In this document: positions 1 to 8,947 of the stretch, one piece after another
Layout of the letters: each line of letters starts with the position of its first letter
How positions within the stretch are numbered: the first letter of the stretch is position 1
Assembly: GCA_963708515.1 (NCBI GenBank)
Contig: CAVPSX010000012.1
Span: 310,001-374,000, forward strand
DNA: 64,000 nucleotides
Reading direction: 5' to 3'
Source of the DNA: JAPLJM01 sp963708515
GTDB taxonomy: Bacteria > Desulfobacterota > Syntrophia > Syntrophales > Fen-1087
Made by a program: the position numbers and the translations under genes
Notes under the pieces: model-generated
Database searches by the model: none
The model's input: the letters and a program-made list of their open reading frames with translations, nothing else
Told to the model about the DNA's origin: nothing

Positions 1-149
1 GGCGTCGCTGCACCGTAATAATCAACCTTGAGCCCGTCCAGCAAAGACAGGGATGCCCGCCCCGTTCGGACCTTATTAAAAGCTTTCTCCATTGATTGAA
101 TGGATTTTTCCATATTTTCCTTCAGTTCCTTAAAAATTGCATCCTTCAT
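1..149 (-). CDS. frr: Ribosome recycling factor, N-terminal part
   Basis: The first 49 codons of ribosome recycling factor are present, beginning MKDAIFKELKENMEKS and continuing through the conserved KVRTGRAS segment before the window edge. The protein splits post-termination ribosomes together with EF-G in the cytoplasm. Its ATG overlaps the pyrH stop by four bases (ATGA arrangement), so the two are translationally coupled. The order rpsB-tsf-pyrH-frr is the usual bacterial arrangement, which supports the call even though about three quarters of the protein lies outside the window. Confidence 0.93.
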   Translation of the reverse strand, partial: MKDAIFKELKENMEKSIQSMEKAFNKVRTGRASLSLLDGLKVDYYGAAT

Positions 150-868
150 GGCTCGCCTCCTACTGCCGTTCCGATGGCCTGTCCGCAAATCACGCCTTTG
201 ATGTTTCCTCTTTTCATAAGATTGAAAACCACAATGGGCAATCGATTATCACGGCACAGGGATATAGCCGTTGCATCCATCACGTTCAGGCTTTGCGTCA
301 GGACCTCGTTATAGCTGATTTTTTCGTATAAGCTGGCATCGGGAAATTTTATGGGGTCATGGTCATAAACCCCATCAACTTTCGTCGCTTTGAGAATCAC
401 CTCCGCCTTGATTTCAACCGCTCGGAGCGCTGCCGCCGTGTCGGTCGTAAAAAAGGGATTGCCTGTCCCCCCGGCGAAGATCACCACCCTGCCCTTTTCT
501 AAGTGCCGGACGGCCCTTCTCTGGATGAAGGGTTCGGCAACCGCCTTCATTTCAAGGGCCGACTGGACGCGCGTGACGACATTCATGGATTCGAGGGCGC
601 TCTGCATGACGAGACCGTTGATGACGGTGGCCAGCATTCCCGCGTAATCCGCCATGGTCCGGTCCACACCACGGCTGTTGGCTTCCTTCCCACGGAAGAT
701 ATTGCCTCCCCCGACGACAACGCCTATCTGCACGCCGAGCGCGACGATCTCTTTGATCTCCCCGGCGATTTGACCCACAACCTCCGGATCAGTGCCAAAG
801 AGGCGCTTTCCCATCAGCGCTTCGCCGCTCAGCTTCAGAAGGACTCGACGATAAGCCGGTTTTTCCAT
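146..868 (-). CDS. pyrH: UMP kinase
   Basis: This 240-residue amino-acid-kinase-fold protein phosphorylates UMP to UDP in pyrimidine nucleotide synthesis. The N-terminal LLKLSGEAL phosphate-binding motif, the VVGGGNIFRG segment near residue 50 and the FAGGTGNPFFTTDTAAALRA block are all typical of bacterial hexameric UMP kinase. Length matches the family (about 235-245). The gene lies 21 bases after tsf and overlaps frr by four bases. The ribosome-binding site is weak, so translation may depend on coupling with tsf. Confidence 0.97.
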   Translation of the reverse strand: MEKPAYRRVLLKLSGEALMGKRLFGTDPEVVGQIAGEIKEIVALGVQIGVVVGGGNIFRGKEANSRGVDRTMADYAGMLATVINGLVMQSALESMNVVTRVQSALEMKAVAEPFIQRRAVRHLEKGRVVIFAGGTGNPFFTTDTAAALRAVEIKAEVILKATKVDGVYDHDPIKFPDASLYEKISYNEVLTQSLNVMDATAISLCRDNRLPIVVFNLMKRGNIKGVICGQAIGTAVGGEP

Positions 869-889
869 TCGTTAAGATTATTCTACGTG

Positions 890-1486
890 TTAATCGACGC
901 CCAGTTGAAACCGCGCAAACCGCCTGATGACGATATTTTCACCGGTTTTGGCAATCATGTTGCTGATAAGGATTCCAATCGTGATATCGGTGTTTTTTAT
1001 GAACTTCTGATCGACAAGGCATACATCTTCATAATATTTCTTAAGTTTCCCGTCAATAATCTTGTCCCATATCTTCTCGGGCTTCTTTTCGGCCGTGAGC
1101 TGTTCCCGGTAAATGGATTTTTCACGTTCCAAAGCTTCCGGAGGAATTTCATCGGCCCTCACATAGAGTGGATTGGAGGCCGCCACATGCATGGCGATGT
1201 CCCTGGCCATGGATAGAAAATCTTCTGTTTTTGCCACAAAATCAGTTTCACAATTGACCTCCACCAGTACTCCGATTTTGCCGCCCATGTGAATATAAGA
1301 GGCAATCGTGCCATCCTTGGCCGCTTTGGATGAGCGCTTGGTTGCTGCAGACATCCCCTTTTTCCGTAAATAATCAATGGCCTTTTCAAAGTCGCCACTT
1401 GCGGCTGCCAGGGCCTCTTTGCAGTCCATCATTCCTGCGCCAGTCTTGACCCGCAATTCCTTAACCATTTCTGATGTTATGTCCAA
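890..1486 (-). CDS. tsf: Elongation factor Ts (short form)
   Basis: EF-Ts exchanges GDP for GTP on EF-Tu. The N-terminal UBA-like domain with ELRVKTGAGMMDCKEAL and the core segment with EVNCETDFVAKTEDF (the TDFV signature) are intact. At 198 residues this is the short EF-Ts type, lacking much of the second core subdomain present in the roughly 280-residue E. coli protein; short forms are normal in many phyla. The start is a TTG, chosen because AAGGAGG lies nine bases upstream and the family N-terminus begins here. It follows rpsB by about 55 bases. Confidence 0.95.
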   Translation of the reverse strand: MDITSEMVKELRVKTGAGMMDCKEALAAASGDFEKAIDYLRKKGMSAATKRSSKAAKDGTIASYIHMGGKIGVLVEVNCETDFVAKTEDFLSMARDIAMHVAASNPLYVRADEIPPEALEREKSIYREQLTAEKKPEKIWDKIIDGKLKKYYEDVCLVDQKFIKNTDITIGILISNMIAKTGENIVIRRFARFQLGVD

Positions 1487-1541
1487 TGAATATTACCTCC
1501 TTGCATCTTTTTCATTTCCCGGGATCTATTCGCAGGCCCGT

Positions 1542-2360
1542 CTATCCTTCAGACAATGCTTGATGGTCATGTTCTTTTGTTTCGACGCTTTCCGGAACAT
1601 CGGCCTCTGAAACATCTTCTTCCTTGCCAACTTCCGGCACACGCTTCTTGTCGTTTTCCGCTTGGAGTCGCTCTTCCAGACGTTTCTTGCCTTCCAGGAC
1701 CGCATCTGCCATTTTCGATGCAAACAGCTTGATCGCCCGGATGGCGTCGTCATTGCCGGGAATGATATAATCAATATCATCGGGATCGCAGTTTGTATCC
1801 ACCATGGCGACGATCGGAATCCGTAACTTTTTCGCCTCATTGACGCCGATGAGTTCGCGTTTCGGATCGACGACGAAAAGACCGCCAGGATAGCCTTTAA
1901 TGTTCCGGATGCCGCCTAAAACCTTTTCCAGTTTGTCCCTTTCTTTCTGCAACTTCAGGATTTCCTTCTTCGGAAAAGCTTTGATGCTGTCATCGGTTAC
2001 CATTTTATCCAGTGCGTTCAGGCGGTCAATGCTCTTTTTTATGGTCGTGAAGTTCGTCAGCATCCCCCCCAGCCAGCGTTGATTAACATAGGGCATGCCG
2101 CAACGCTGCGCTTCCTCGCGGATGGATTCCTGCGACTGTTTCTTAGTCCCTAAAAAGAGGAGCTCGCGGCCGTCGGCAACCATCTCGACAATGAAATGAT
2201 AAGCGGACTGGAACAGAGCCACTGTCTGCTGGAGATCGATGATGTAAATGCCGTTGCGCGCCCCGAAAATGTAGGGTTTCATTTTAGGATTCCACTTGTT
2301 GGTCTGGTGACCGAAGTGGACCCCCGCTTCAAGTAACAACTTCATTGAAATGCTTGCCAT
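1542..2360 (-). CDS. rpsB: 30S ribosomal protein S2
   Basis: Ribosomal protein S2 of the small subunit, 272 residues. It starts MASISMKLLLEAGVHFGHQ, and the family signatures HFGHQTNKWNPKMKPYIFG and WLGGMLTNF are visible. The last 40 or so residues form a charged, low-complexity tail (KRVPEVGKEEDVSEADVPES) longer than in E. coli S2; such acidic tails are common in Deltaproteobacteria. The start ATG has an AAGGAG site. It is the first gene of rpsB-tsf-pyrH-frr, preceded by about 220 bases of AT-rich leader. Confidence 0.97.
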   Translation of the reverse strand: MASISMKLLLEAGVHFGHQTNKWNPKMKPYIFGARNGIYIIDLQQTVALFQSAYHFIVEMVADGRELLFLGTKKQSQESIREEAQRCGMPYVNQRWLGGMLTNFTTIKKSIDRLNALDKMVTDDSIKAFPKKEILKLQKERDKLEKVLGGIRNIKGYPGGLFVVDPKRELIGVNEAKKLRIPIVAMVDTNCDPDDIDYIIPGNDDAIRAIKLFASKMADAVLEGKKRLEERLQAENDKKRVPEVGKEEDVSEADVPESVETKEHDHQALSEG

Positions 2361-2474
2361 GTTCCAAACTCCTTATTCTTAGTGTTTTTTCCGCCACTTC
2401 CGTCGTTTTAACCGGTTACATTCCTTGATGAAATGCACACGCCGGTCAATCAGGAAATGTGTGAAATCTTAAAA

Positions 2475-2503
2475 TTATTAACACATACAAAATCAGTAAT
2501 CAA
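2475..2503 (-). promoter_or_regulatory. Candidate sigma-70 promoter for rpsB operon
   Basis: On the minus strand TTGATT is followed after 17 bases by TAATAA in the AT-rich stretch between argJ and rpsB. The match is only moderate. A perfect TATAAT lies at 2520-2525 (minus strand) but lacks a good -35. One of these probably starts the translation-gene operon, leaving a leader of over 100 bases that could hold S2 autoregulation; no specific fold was verified. Confidence 0.3.
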
Positions 2504-2584
2504 GATAAAAAGTCGATTTATTATATTATCGCAAGAAAACCTGATCATGGGAAGGAGCTTTATCGCGGCTTTTTCACTCTGTTG

Positions 2585-3778
2585 TCATGTGTGGTAATGC
2601 GCATTGATTTTGACATATTCATAAGTAAGATCCGATGTGTAAAGACAGAATGATTTTGATCCCATATTGAGCTGTATGAGTAGGCAAAGCGTTTCTTTAC
2701 TCATGATCTGTTGCAATTCTTTCGTGTCTCCCGATACGCCGCGCCCTTGCCTGAAAACGGCTATTTCATCAAAGTAAACATCAACAGCATCAACCTTCAG
2801 GGAGACGCCCGAAGCCCCGGCCGCGGCGATGATTCTGCCCCAATTCGGATCCTGGCCGAAGCAGGCCGTCTTGAAAAGATTGGAATTGGCAACGGCATAG
2901 GCAATTTTTTCAGCATCGCGGCGCGTTCGGGTACCCTGGACGTCTATTCGTATCAGCTTGGTGGCCCCTTCGCCGTCCCTGACCATGGCCTGAGACAACT
3001 CCGACAGAACACCGAGCAGCATCTCCTTAAATACGTGCAATGACCTCGATCGGCTTGTGATCGCGGGATTTCCTGCTGCACCGTTGGCCAGAATGATGGC
3101 CGTGTCATTGGTGCTCATGCACCCGTCGACCGAAACGGCATTGAAGGTTTGAGCGACGGTATTCCGGAAAATCCGGTCCAGGACAGCGCCATCGACACAG
3201 GCATCTGTCATCACGTAAGCCAGCATCGTGGCCATGTGCGGCTCAATCATTCCCGCGCCCTTGGCTATACCGCAGAGTGTAATTTCCCTGCCGCCGATCC
3301 GACCTCTCCGGATGGCAATTTTCGGAAAGCGGTCGGTGGTCATGATGGCGTCTTCCGCATCCAGAATGCCTTCAGGCCTCAACCCCCTGATCAACCTATC
3401 CAGACCGGACTCTATCTTTATTAGGGGTAGCCGGTGGCCGATTACGCCCGTGGAGGCCACGAGAACGAGTTCATCCTGAATGTTAAGTCTTTTTGACAGG
3501 GCCGCTGATGTGGCCCGCGCGTCATCATAACCTTCCGGACCGGTCGCGGCATTGGCATTTCCGCTGTTGGTTAAAATAGCCTGGGCGCGTCCCGATTTGA
3601 TCCGCTCCATATCGAGCAGAACCGGCGCCGCCTTGAAGACGTTGGTCGTAAAGACAGCAGAAGCCCTCGCCGGCATAGTTGAGTAAATCAGGGAAAGATC
3701 CTTCTTGCGGTCTTCCTTGACGCCGGTATGAATGCCGTTTGCCAGGAATCCGGGAACCCGATATGTTTGCTGTTCGAT
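2585..3778 (-). CDS. argJ: Bifunctional ornithine acetyltransferase / N-acetylglutamate synthase
   Basis: ArgJ moves the acetyl group from N-acetylornithine to glutamate in the cyclic arginine pathway. The self-cleavage site is visible as MLAYVMTDA preceded by MIEPHMAT; the T of ATM is the nucleophile. SGNANAATG and the C-terminal SDLTYEYVKINAHY also match. The first ATG in frame (3676) would remove about 34 conserved residues: upstream codons encode RVPGFLANGIHTGVKEDR, the normal ArgJ N-terminus, and the frame stays open to a TAA near 3800. No ATG, GTG or TTG exists there. The best spaced codon after AGAGAGG is an ATC at 3778, used here as the 5' limit. Function is secure; the start is not. 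Confidence 0.88.
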   Translation of the reverse strand: MEQQTYRVPGFLANGIHTGVKEDRKKDLSLIYSTMPARASAVFTTNVFKAAPVLLDMERIKSGRAQAILTNSGNANAATGPEGYDDARATSAALSKRLNIQDELVLVASTGVIGHRLPLIKIESGLDRLIRGLRPEGILDAEDAIMTTDRFPKIAIRRGRIGGREITLCGIAKGAGMIEPHMATMLAYVMTDACVDGAVLDRIFRNTVAQTFNAVSVDGCMSTNDTAIILANGAAGNPAITSRSRSLHVFKEMLLGVLSELSQAMVRDGEGATKLIRIDVQGTRTRRDAEKIAYAVANSNLFKTACFGQDPNWGRIIAAAGASGVSLKVDAVDVYFDEIAVFRQGRGVSGDTKELQQIMSKETLCLLIQLNMGSKSFCLYTSDLTYEYVKINAHYHT

Positions 3779-3844
3779 GTCGATATCCTCTCTGATTTAA
3801 TGTGCTTAATAACTCGTGTCCGACTCGCCAGACAGACGATCATT

Positions 3845-6364
3845 TCATTGTCCGCAGCACTTCTTGTATTTTTTGCCGCTGCCGCATGAGCAGGGATCAT
3901 TCCGGCCGATCTTGTCATGCTCCCGCTTGACGGTTTTGGGTTCCGGCGTGTCTTCACCCCTGCTCATGATATAATCCTGTCGCTGCTTTTCCTGCATTTC
4001 CGCAATCTCTTCATCGCGCTGAATCTGAACACCGCACAGCTTCTGCAGGGAGTCAGCCTTGATGCGGTAGATCATTTCCATGAACATGGCATAGCCTTCC
4101 TTCTGATACTCCCGCACAGGGTCCTTCTGGCCGTACCCCCTCAGGCCGATCCCCTCTTTCAGGTGGTCCATGGCCAGCAGGTGATCTTTCCACTGGGTGT
4201 CGATGGACTGCAGCATGATCATTTTCATGAGATGGTGCATCAGGGCCTCGCCGAAATTCTCTTCCTTCTTCTTCAGATGGCTTTTGACGGCTGCAACAAT
4301 CGTTTCTTCGATGTCCTTACTGTTGAGACCCTTTCCCGGATCACTGAGATTGAGCTTCAGGAAGAACTGTTTGTAAATCGTGTCATCGAGTCCTTTGAGG
4401 TTCCACTCTTCGGGGTGCTGCTTTTCATCGATAAATTCAGGAATCAGTTCTTCCACAACCTCATCGAGCATTTCCTCGATATCTGCCCACAACTGCTCGC
4501 CCCGCAGCACTTTCTTACGCTGCTCATAGATTACCTGCCGCTGACGGTTCATTACGTCATCGTATTCGAGAAGGTGCTTGCGCATGTCGAAGTTCTGCCC
4601 CTCCACGCGCTTCTGGGCATTTTCAATCGCTTTCGAAATCATCTTGTGCTCGATGGGTTCGTTCTCCTCAATACCGATCTTGTCCATAATCCCGGAAATT
4701 CTCTCAGCCCCGAATATCCTGAGCAGATCATCTTCCAGAGAGAGATAGAATCTTGAAGAGCCGTTGTCGCCCTGTCTTCCCGAACGCCCACGGAGCTGGT
4801 TGTCGATGCGCCTGCTCTCATGCCGTTCCGTTCCGAGGATATGAAGGCCGCCGCGATCAGCCACACCTTCTCCGAGCTTGATATCCGTACCCCGGCCCGC
4901 CATGTTCGTGGAAATCGTCACCGCACCCCTCTGGCCGGCCGCAGCGATGATTTCCGCTTCCCGTTCGTGGTGCTTGGCGTTGAGAACATGATGTTTGATC
5001 CCTGTGCGGGTTAAATATTTACTGAGCAGTTCCGATTTTTCAATGGAGATGGTCCCGACGAGAACGGGGCGCCCCGCTTCATGCATTTCCTTGATTTCCT
5101 CGATGACGGCATTGAATTTCTCCTGTTCCGTCTTGTAGATCACATCGGTATGGTCTGTCCGGATCATGGGCATGTTTGTGGGCGCCACGAGCACTTCCAG
5201 CTTGTAGATTTTGTCGAACTCCGCCGCTTCCGTATCAGCGGTGCCGGTCATGCCGGCCAGTTTCTTGTACATTCTGAAGAAATTTTGGAAGGTGATGGAA
5301 GCCAAGGTCTGGTTTTCGCGTTCAATCTTGACCTTTTCCTTGGCTTCGAGCGCCTGATGCAGACCATCGCTGTAGCGCCTGCCCGGCATCACCCGCCCCG
5401 TGAATTCATCGACAATAATAACCTCCCCATCCTTGACGACATAATCCACATCCCGCTTGAAAAGAGTATGTGCCTTAAGAGCCTGGTTGATATGGTGGAG
5501 CAGTTCGATGTTCCTGGGGTCGAAGAGGTTTTGCACCTTGAGATAGCTCTCGGCCCGCACCACGCCTTCTTCCGTCAGCACCACGGTACGGCTCTTTTCT
5601 TCAACGGTATAGTCCTTATCCTTGCGCAGGCGGGGAATGATCTGATTGATGCGGTAGTATTTGTCGGTCGATTCTTCAGACGCCCCGGATATGATCAACG
5701 GCGTCCGGGCCTCATCGATCAGAATGCTGTCCACCTCATCGACAATGGCAAAATGGAAGTCCCGCTGAACATAATCTTCCAGTGTGAATTTCATATTGTC
5801 GCGCAGGTAGTCGAAGCCGAATTCATTGTTGGTTCCATAAGTAATATCGAAATGATAGGCTTTGCGCCGTTCTTCATCGTCCATCCCGTGGACGACAACG
5901 CCGACATTCATGCCCAGCATGCGGTAGATCGGCCCCATCCATTCCGCATCCCTGCGGGCCAGATAATCATTGACGGTGACCAGATGTGCGCCCTTGCCTT
6001 CCAGCGCATTCAGATAAAGCGGCATGGTAGCCGCCAGGGTCTTTCCTTCCCCTGTCTTCATTTCGGCAATCTTCCCCTCATGCAGGACCAGCCCGCCCAG
6101 GATCTGAACGTCGAAAGGCCTCATGTTCACGGTTCGCCGTGCTGCTTCGCGGACAACGGCAAAGGCTTCGGGCATGATGTCCTCGAGCGCGGCGCCTTCG
6201 GCCAGCCTTTCCCGAAAATGGGGCGTCCTGGCTGCCAACTGGGCATCGGTCATTTTTGAAACGGACGCCTCAAGATCATTGACTTCATGCATCGTCAACG
6301 ATAACCGCTTCATTTCGCGTTCGTTCTTGCTGCCGATAAATTTCCTGATGATGGCTCCGAACAT
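3845..6364 (-). CDS. secA: Protein translocase ATPase SecA
   Basis: SecA is the cytoplasmic/peripheral-membrane motor that pushes preproteins through SecYEG. All 839 residues are in one frame. Walker A appears as MKTGEGKT near residue 105, Walker B/DEAD region as DEVDSILIDEART, the helicase motif ISTNMAGRGTDIKLG near residue 490, and the zinc-binding C-terminus as CSCGSGKKYKKCCG, the SecB-binding SEC-C motif. Length is typical for Deltaproteobacteria. It stands alone in front of argJ (66-base gap) and has a terminator-like hairpin in its leader. Confidence 0.98.
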   Translation of the reverse strand: MFGAIIRKFIGSKNEREMKRLSLTMHEVNDLEASVSKMTDAQLAARTPHFRERLAEGAALEDIMPEAFAVVREAARRTVNMRPFDVQILGGLVLHEGKIAEMKTGEGKTLAATMPLYLNALEGKGAHLVTVNDYLARRDAEWMGPIYRMLGMNVGVVVHGMDDEERRKAYHFDITYGTNNEFGFDYLRDNMKFTLEDYVQRDFHFAIVDEVDSILIDEARTPLIISGASEESTDKYYRINQIIPRLRKDKDYTVEEKSRTVVLTEEGVVRAESYLKVQNLFDPRNIELLHHINQALKAHTLFKRDVDYVVKDGEVIIVDEFTGRVMPGRRYSDGLHQALEAKEKVKIERENQTLASITFQNFFRMYKKLAGMTGTADTEAAEFDKIYKLEVLVAPTNMPMIRTDHTDVIYKTEQEKFNAVIEEIKEMHEAGRPVLVGTISIEKSELLSKYLTRTGIKHHVLNAKHHEREAEIIAAAGQRGAVTISTNMAGRGTDIKLGEGVADRGGLHILGTERHESRRIDNQLRGRSGRQGDNGSSRFYLSLEDDLLRIFGAERISGIMDKIGIEENEPIEHKMISKAIENAQKRVEGQNFDMRKHLLEYDDVMNRQRQVIYEQRKKVLRGEQLWADIEEMLDEVVEELIPEFIDEKQHPEEWNLKGLDDTIYKQFFLKLNLSDPGKGLNSKDIEETIVAAVKSHLKKKEENFGEALMHHLMKMIMLQSIDTQWKDHLLAMDHLKEGIGLRGYGQKDPVREYQKEGYAMFMEMIYRIKADSLQKLCGVQIQRDEEIAEMQEKQRQDYIMSRGEDTPEPKTVKREHDKIGRNDPCSCGSGKKYKKCCGQ

Positions 6365-6376
6365 TTATGATCCTTT

Positions 6377-6400
6377 AAAAAAGCCGGCAACGAAACCGGC
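6377..6400 (-). terminator. Terminator-like hairpin in the secA leader
   Basis: Read on the minus strand, GCCGG (6396-6400) can pair with CCGGC (6383-6387) around an eight-base loop, followed at once by six T residues and then the secA ribosome-binding site AAAGGA. The stem is only five base pairs, so it is a modest terminator. Nothing upstream on this strand needs terminating, so it may act as a leader attenuator or simply be chance. Confidence 0.35.
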
Positions 6401-6884
6401 GTGAATAAAAAACACCACAGACGCCCTGATACCGGTGGCCTGTGGCGAGCATTTATAATAAGTATTGTCGAAGGTCAAGCCGTCAATTACATGGCCCTTA
6501 TTTTTTACCTCTTAAAATCTGGAGAACTTTAGGTGTACAGGGCGATTTTACACATCTGGCAGGCATTTTCTTGTTAAGATGCATGGTTGCATTATTCTAT
6601 GCCAACTTTTTGAAAAAAAGCAATTTCTAATTTAAAGAAATAGATTGTCGTTTGACTTTACCTGCGCTAATATGCCGCATAAAAAAGTAAAATGGATAGC
6701 GGATGCCGACAAATATATTGGGCAAATTGGGGATAACTTAAACAACGGGTACATAACCAACAACATTATCGAACACAGAGGGGGGGGTGAAAAAGAAAGG
6801 TTATTGAGAATTCATGTAATTGTAAGGTGTCGTATATTGTAACCCTCACGCTATGGCGCACATATGTGCAAAGGAGGAAAAGCC
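6401..6884. other. Intergenic region between divergent secA and AOR
   Basis: About 480 bases, AT-rich in the middle, with no recognisable gene. Short open frames here have no ribosome-binding sites or family features. It must hold the promoters of secA (minus) and the AOR operon (plus). TTGTTA followed 16 bases later by TATTCT (around 6571-6598) and a TTGACT at 6652-6657 are weak promoter-like matches. The last 30 bases hold a perfect palindrome listed separately. Confidence 0.5.
6858..6869. promoter_or_regulatory. Perfect 12-base palindrome before AOR
   Basis: GCACATATGTGC is a perfect palindrome ending two bases before the AAGGAGG ribosome-binding site of the AOR gene. It could be an operator half-site pair or a small RNA hairpin affecting ribosome access. 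No regulator is identified. Confidence 0.3.
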
Positions 6885-8646
6885 ATGTGGATTTTAAGAC
6901 TTAACATGACCGATGCCACTTATCGCCTGGAGGAACTGCCTCCGGCATACAAAAACCTCGCCGGCCGGGCCATGACATCAACGCTGGTCTCCGATGAAGT
7001 TCCCCCACTCTGCCATCCATTAGGCCCGCACAGCAAACTCGTATTTTCGCCGGGGATCGTAACGGGCACTGCCGCACCGACTTCATCGCGCGTCTCGGTC
7101 GGGGCAAAATCACCTCTCACGGGCGGTCTCAAAGAGTCAAATGCGGGTTCTTCCTGGGGACCGGGCCTTGCGAGAATGCGGATCAGGGCCCTGGTGGTTG
7201 AGGGGAAACCAAGGGACAAGCGGTATCTGGGAGCCTGCATCACCTGGGATGCCGCCCAGGAAAAACCGAAAGTGGAATTCTTTGATGCCGCCGAATACAT
7301 CGGAAAGGACCTCTATGAGGTATATCCGAAGGTCTACGAAAAGTTCGGCAAGGGAATTTCTGTCGCCGGCTTCGGCATGGCGGCAGAACACGGATACGGC
7401 AACGCGGGTATCTCATTCAACGACCTGGCAAAGCGTCCCAGCAGGTATTCGGGCCGGGGCGGTCTGGGCTCCGTCATGGCCAGCAAAGCGCTCAAGTTCA
7501 TCGTGCTCAATACCGCCGGCGCCCCGGGCGTAAGCATTGCCGACAAGGCCCTCTTCGACGAAGGCCGCAAGAAACTGCTCGAAGCATTGCAGACCCATGA
7601 CATTACAAAGCCTAAAGGCGCCCTCAACACTTACGGAACGGCCGTTCTGATCAACATATTGAATGAAGCCGGCGGACTGCCGACGCGCAACTTCTCCAGC
7701 GGACGTTTTGAAGGCGCGGCAAAGATCGCCGGGGAAGCAATCTTCGAAGGCAACAAACAGCGCCTGGGCAAGGATGTTTACAACCACGCCTGCAGTCCCG
7801 GGTGCACCATCCAGTGCTCCAATACCTGGTATAATGTTGATGGCACGGAGCGCACCTCGTGTGTGGAGTACGAGTCCGCCTGGGCTCTGGGGGCTAATTG
7901 CGGCATCGACAGTCTGGACGAGATTGCCACGATGATACAGCTCTGCAACGCGTACGGACTGGATACCATAGAAACCGGGGCAACGATCGGCGTTGCGATG
8001 GAGGCAGGCGTCATTCCCTTCGGAGACAGCAAAGGCGTCATCAGATTGATTGAGGAAATGGGCAAGGGCTCCCCGCTCGGTCGCACCCTGGGCGGCGGCA
8101 CCGGGTTCGCCGGTCAGGCGTACGGCGTTGTTCGCGTGCCGGCCGTGAAAGGCCAGGGCATGCCCGCGTACGAACCGCGTGCGGTGAAAGGAATGGGCAT
8201 CACCTACGCCACCAGCACGATGGGGGCGGATCATACCGCAGGATACACCATTGCGCCGGAAATTCTCGGGGTGATGGGCAAGCAGGATCCTCTGTCAACG
8301 GAAGGCAAGGCGGCTTTGAGCCGGGCTTTCCAGGCCACCACGGCATCCATCGATTCGACGGGCCACTGCCTGTTTATCGCTTTTGCCATCCTCGATATCG
8401 CCAGTGGTTACCAGGGGATGATCGACGAATGCAATGGTGTCCTCGGCACAAAATGGACGGCAGATGACGTATACGCCTACGGTGCAGCAGTTATGAAAAA
8501 GGAGCGGGCATTTAACGAAGCTGCGGGTCATCGGCAAGGAAGCGGACCGCATCCCTGAGTTCATGAAGATTGAACCATTGCCCCCTCACAACCACGTCTT
8601 TGATATTCCGGATAGCGACCTTGATTCGGTGCATGGAGAAATGTAA
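6885..8646 (+). CDS. Aldehyde:ferredoxin oxidoreductase family protein (C-terminal frameshift)
   Basis: Tungsten/molybdenum-bispyranopterin oxidoreductase of the AOR family, oxidising aldehydes to acids or reducing acids with ferredoxin. The N-terminal AOR_N domain runs from MWILRLNMTD. Fe-S ligands appear as CSPGCTIQC (about residues 302-310) and a fourth Cys in DSTGHCLF near 494. Start 6885 is chosen for its AAGGAGG site. The open frame stops at 8558 with a non-family tail, but the next frame continues DRIPEFMKIEPLPPHN to a TAA at 8646, the normal AOR C-terminus. One extra base near 8530 explains this. The true protein would be about 586 residues. The physiological substrate cannot be read from the sequence. 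Confidence 0.88.
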
Positions 8647-8655
8647 ACGCTTAAG

Positions 8656-8692
8656 AAAGCTGGACAGGTTGCGTCCGGCCTGTCCAGCTTTT
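8656..8692 (+). terminator. 13-bp intercistronic hairpin between AOR and moaD
   Basis: AAAGCTGGACAGG (8656-8668) pairs perfectly with CCTGTCCAGCTTT (8679-8691) around a ten-base loop, followed by only one more T. It sits nine bases after the reconstructed AOR stop and 13 bases before the MoaD start. The short T-run suggests a partial terminator or an mRNA-stabilising processing hairpin that sets AOR above the downstream genes. Confidence 0.6.
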
Positions 8693-8704
8693 CATCGTTG
8701 GGAT

Positions 8705-8944
8705 ATGCAGATCACTTTGAGAGTATATGCAACATTGTGCCGCTATGTTCCCGGGGCTGTCGCGGGGGTTCCGCTTGATATTGACCTGCCCGACGGCGCC
8801 ACCGTGGCGGACTTGATCGAAAAGATGGAAGTGCCCGCAAGAGAAGTCAAGGTGGCCTTCGTCAACGGAAGGAGGCAATCACCGGATTGGGTCCTGAACC
8901 AGGGAGATGAAGCGGGTATCTTCCCTCCGGTCGGCGGGGGATAG
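8705..8944 (+). CDS. moaD: MoaD/ThiS-family sulfur carrier protein
   Basis: A 79-residue ubiquitin-fold sulfur carrier ending in PPVGGG. The C-terminal Gly-Gly is the residue that is adenylated and thiocarboxylated before sulfur transfer to the pterin cofactor. The start ATG 8705 gives the family N-terminus (MQITLRVYATLCRYVPG); an upstream in-frame ATG would overlap the AOR tail and the hairpin. Being between AOR and a MoeB-type activating enzyme, it probably supplies dithiolene sulfur for the W/Mo pterin of the AOR encoded upstream. A dedicated AOR-linked MoaD is known from other anaerobes. Confidence 0.85.
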   Translation: MQITLRVYATLCRYVPGAVAGVPLDIDLPDGATVADLIEKMEVPAREVKVAFVNGRRQSPDWVLNQGDEAGIFPPVGGG

Positions 8945-8947
8945 CCT

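Noticed and set aside
5081..6259. 392-codon open frame on the plus strand
   Set aside because: It lies wholly antisense to secA; its composition mirrors the secA codons and it has no family features.
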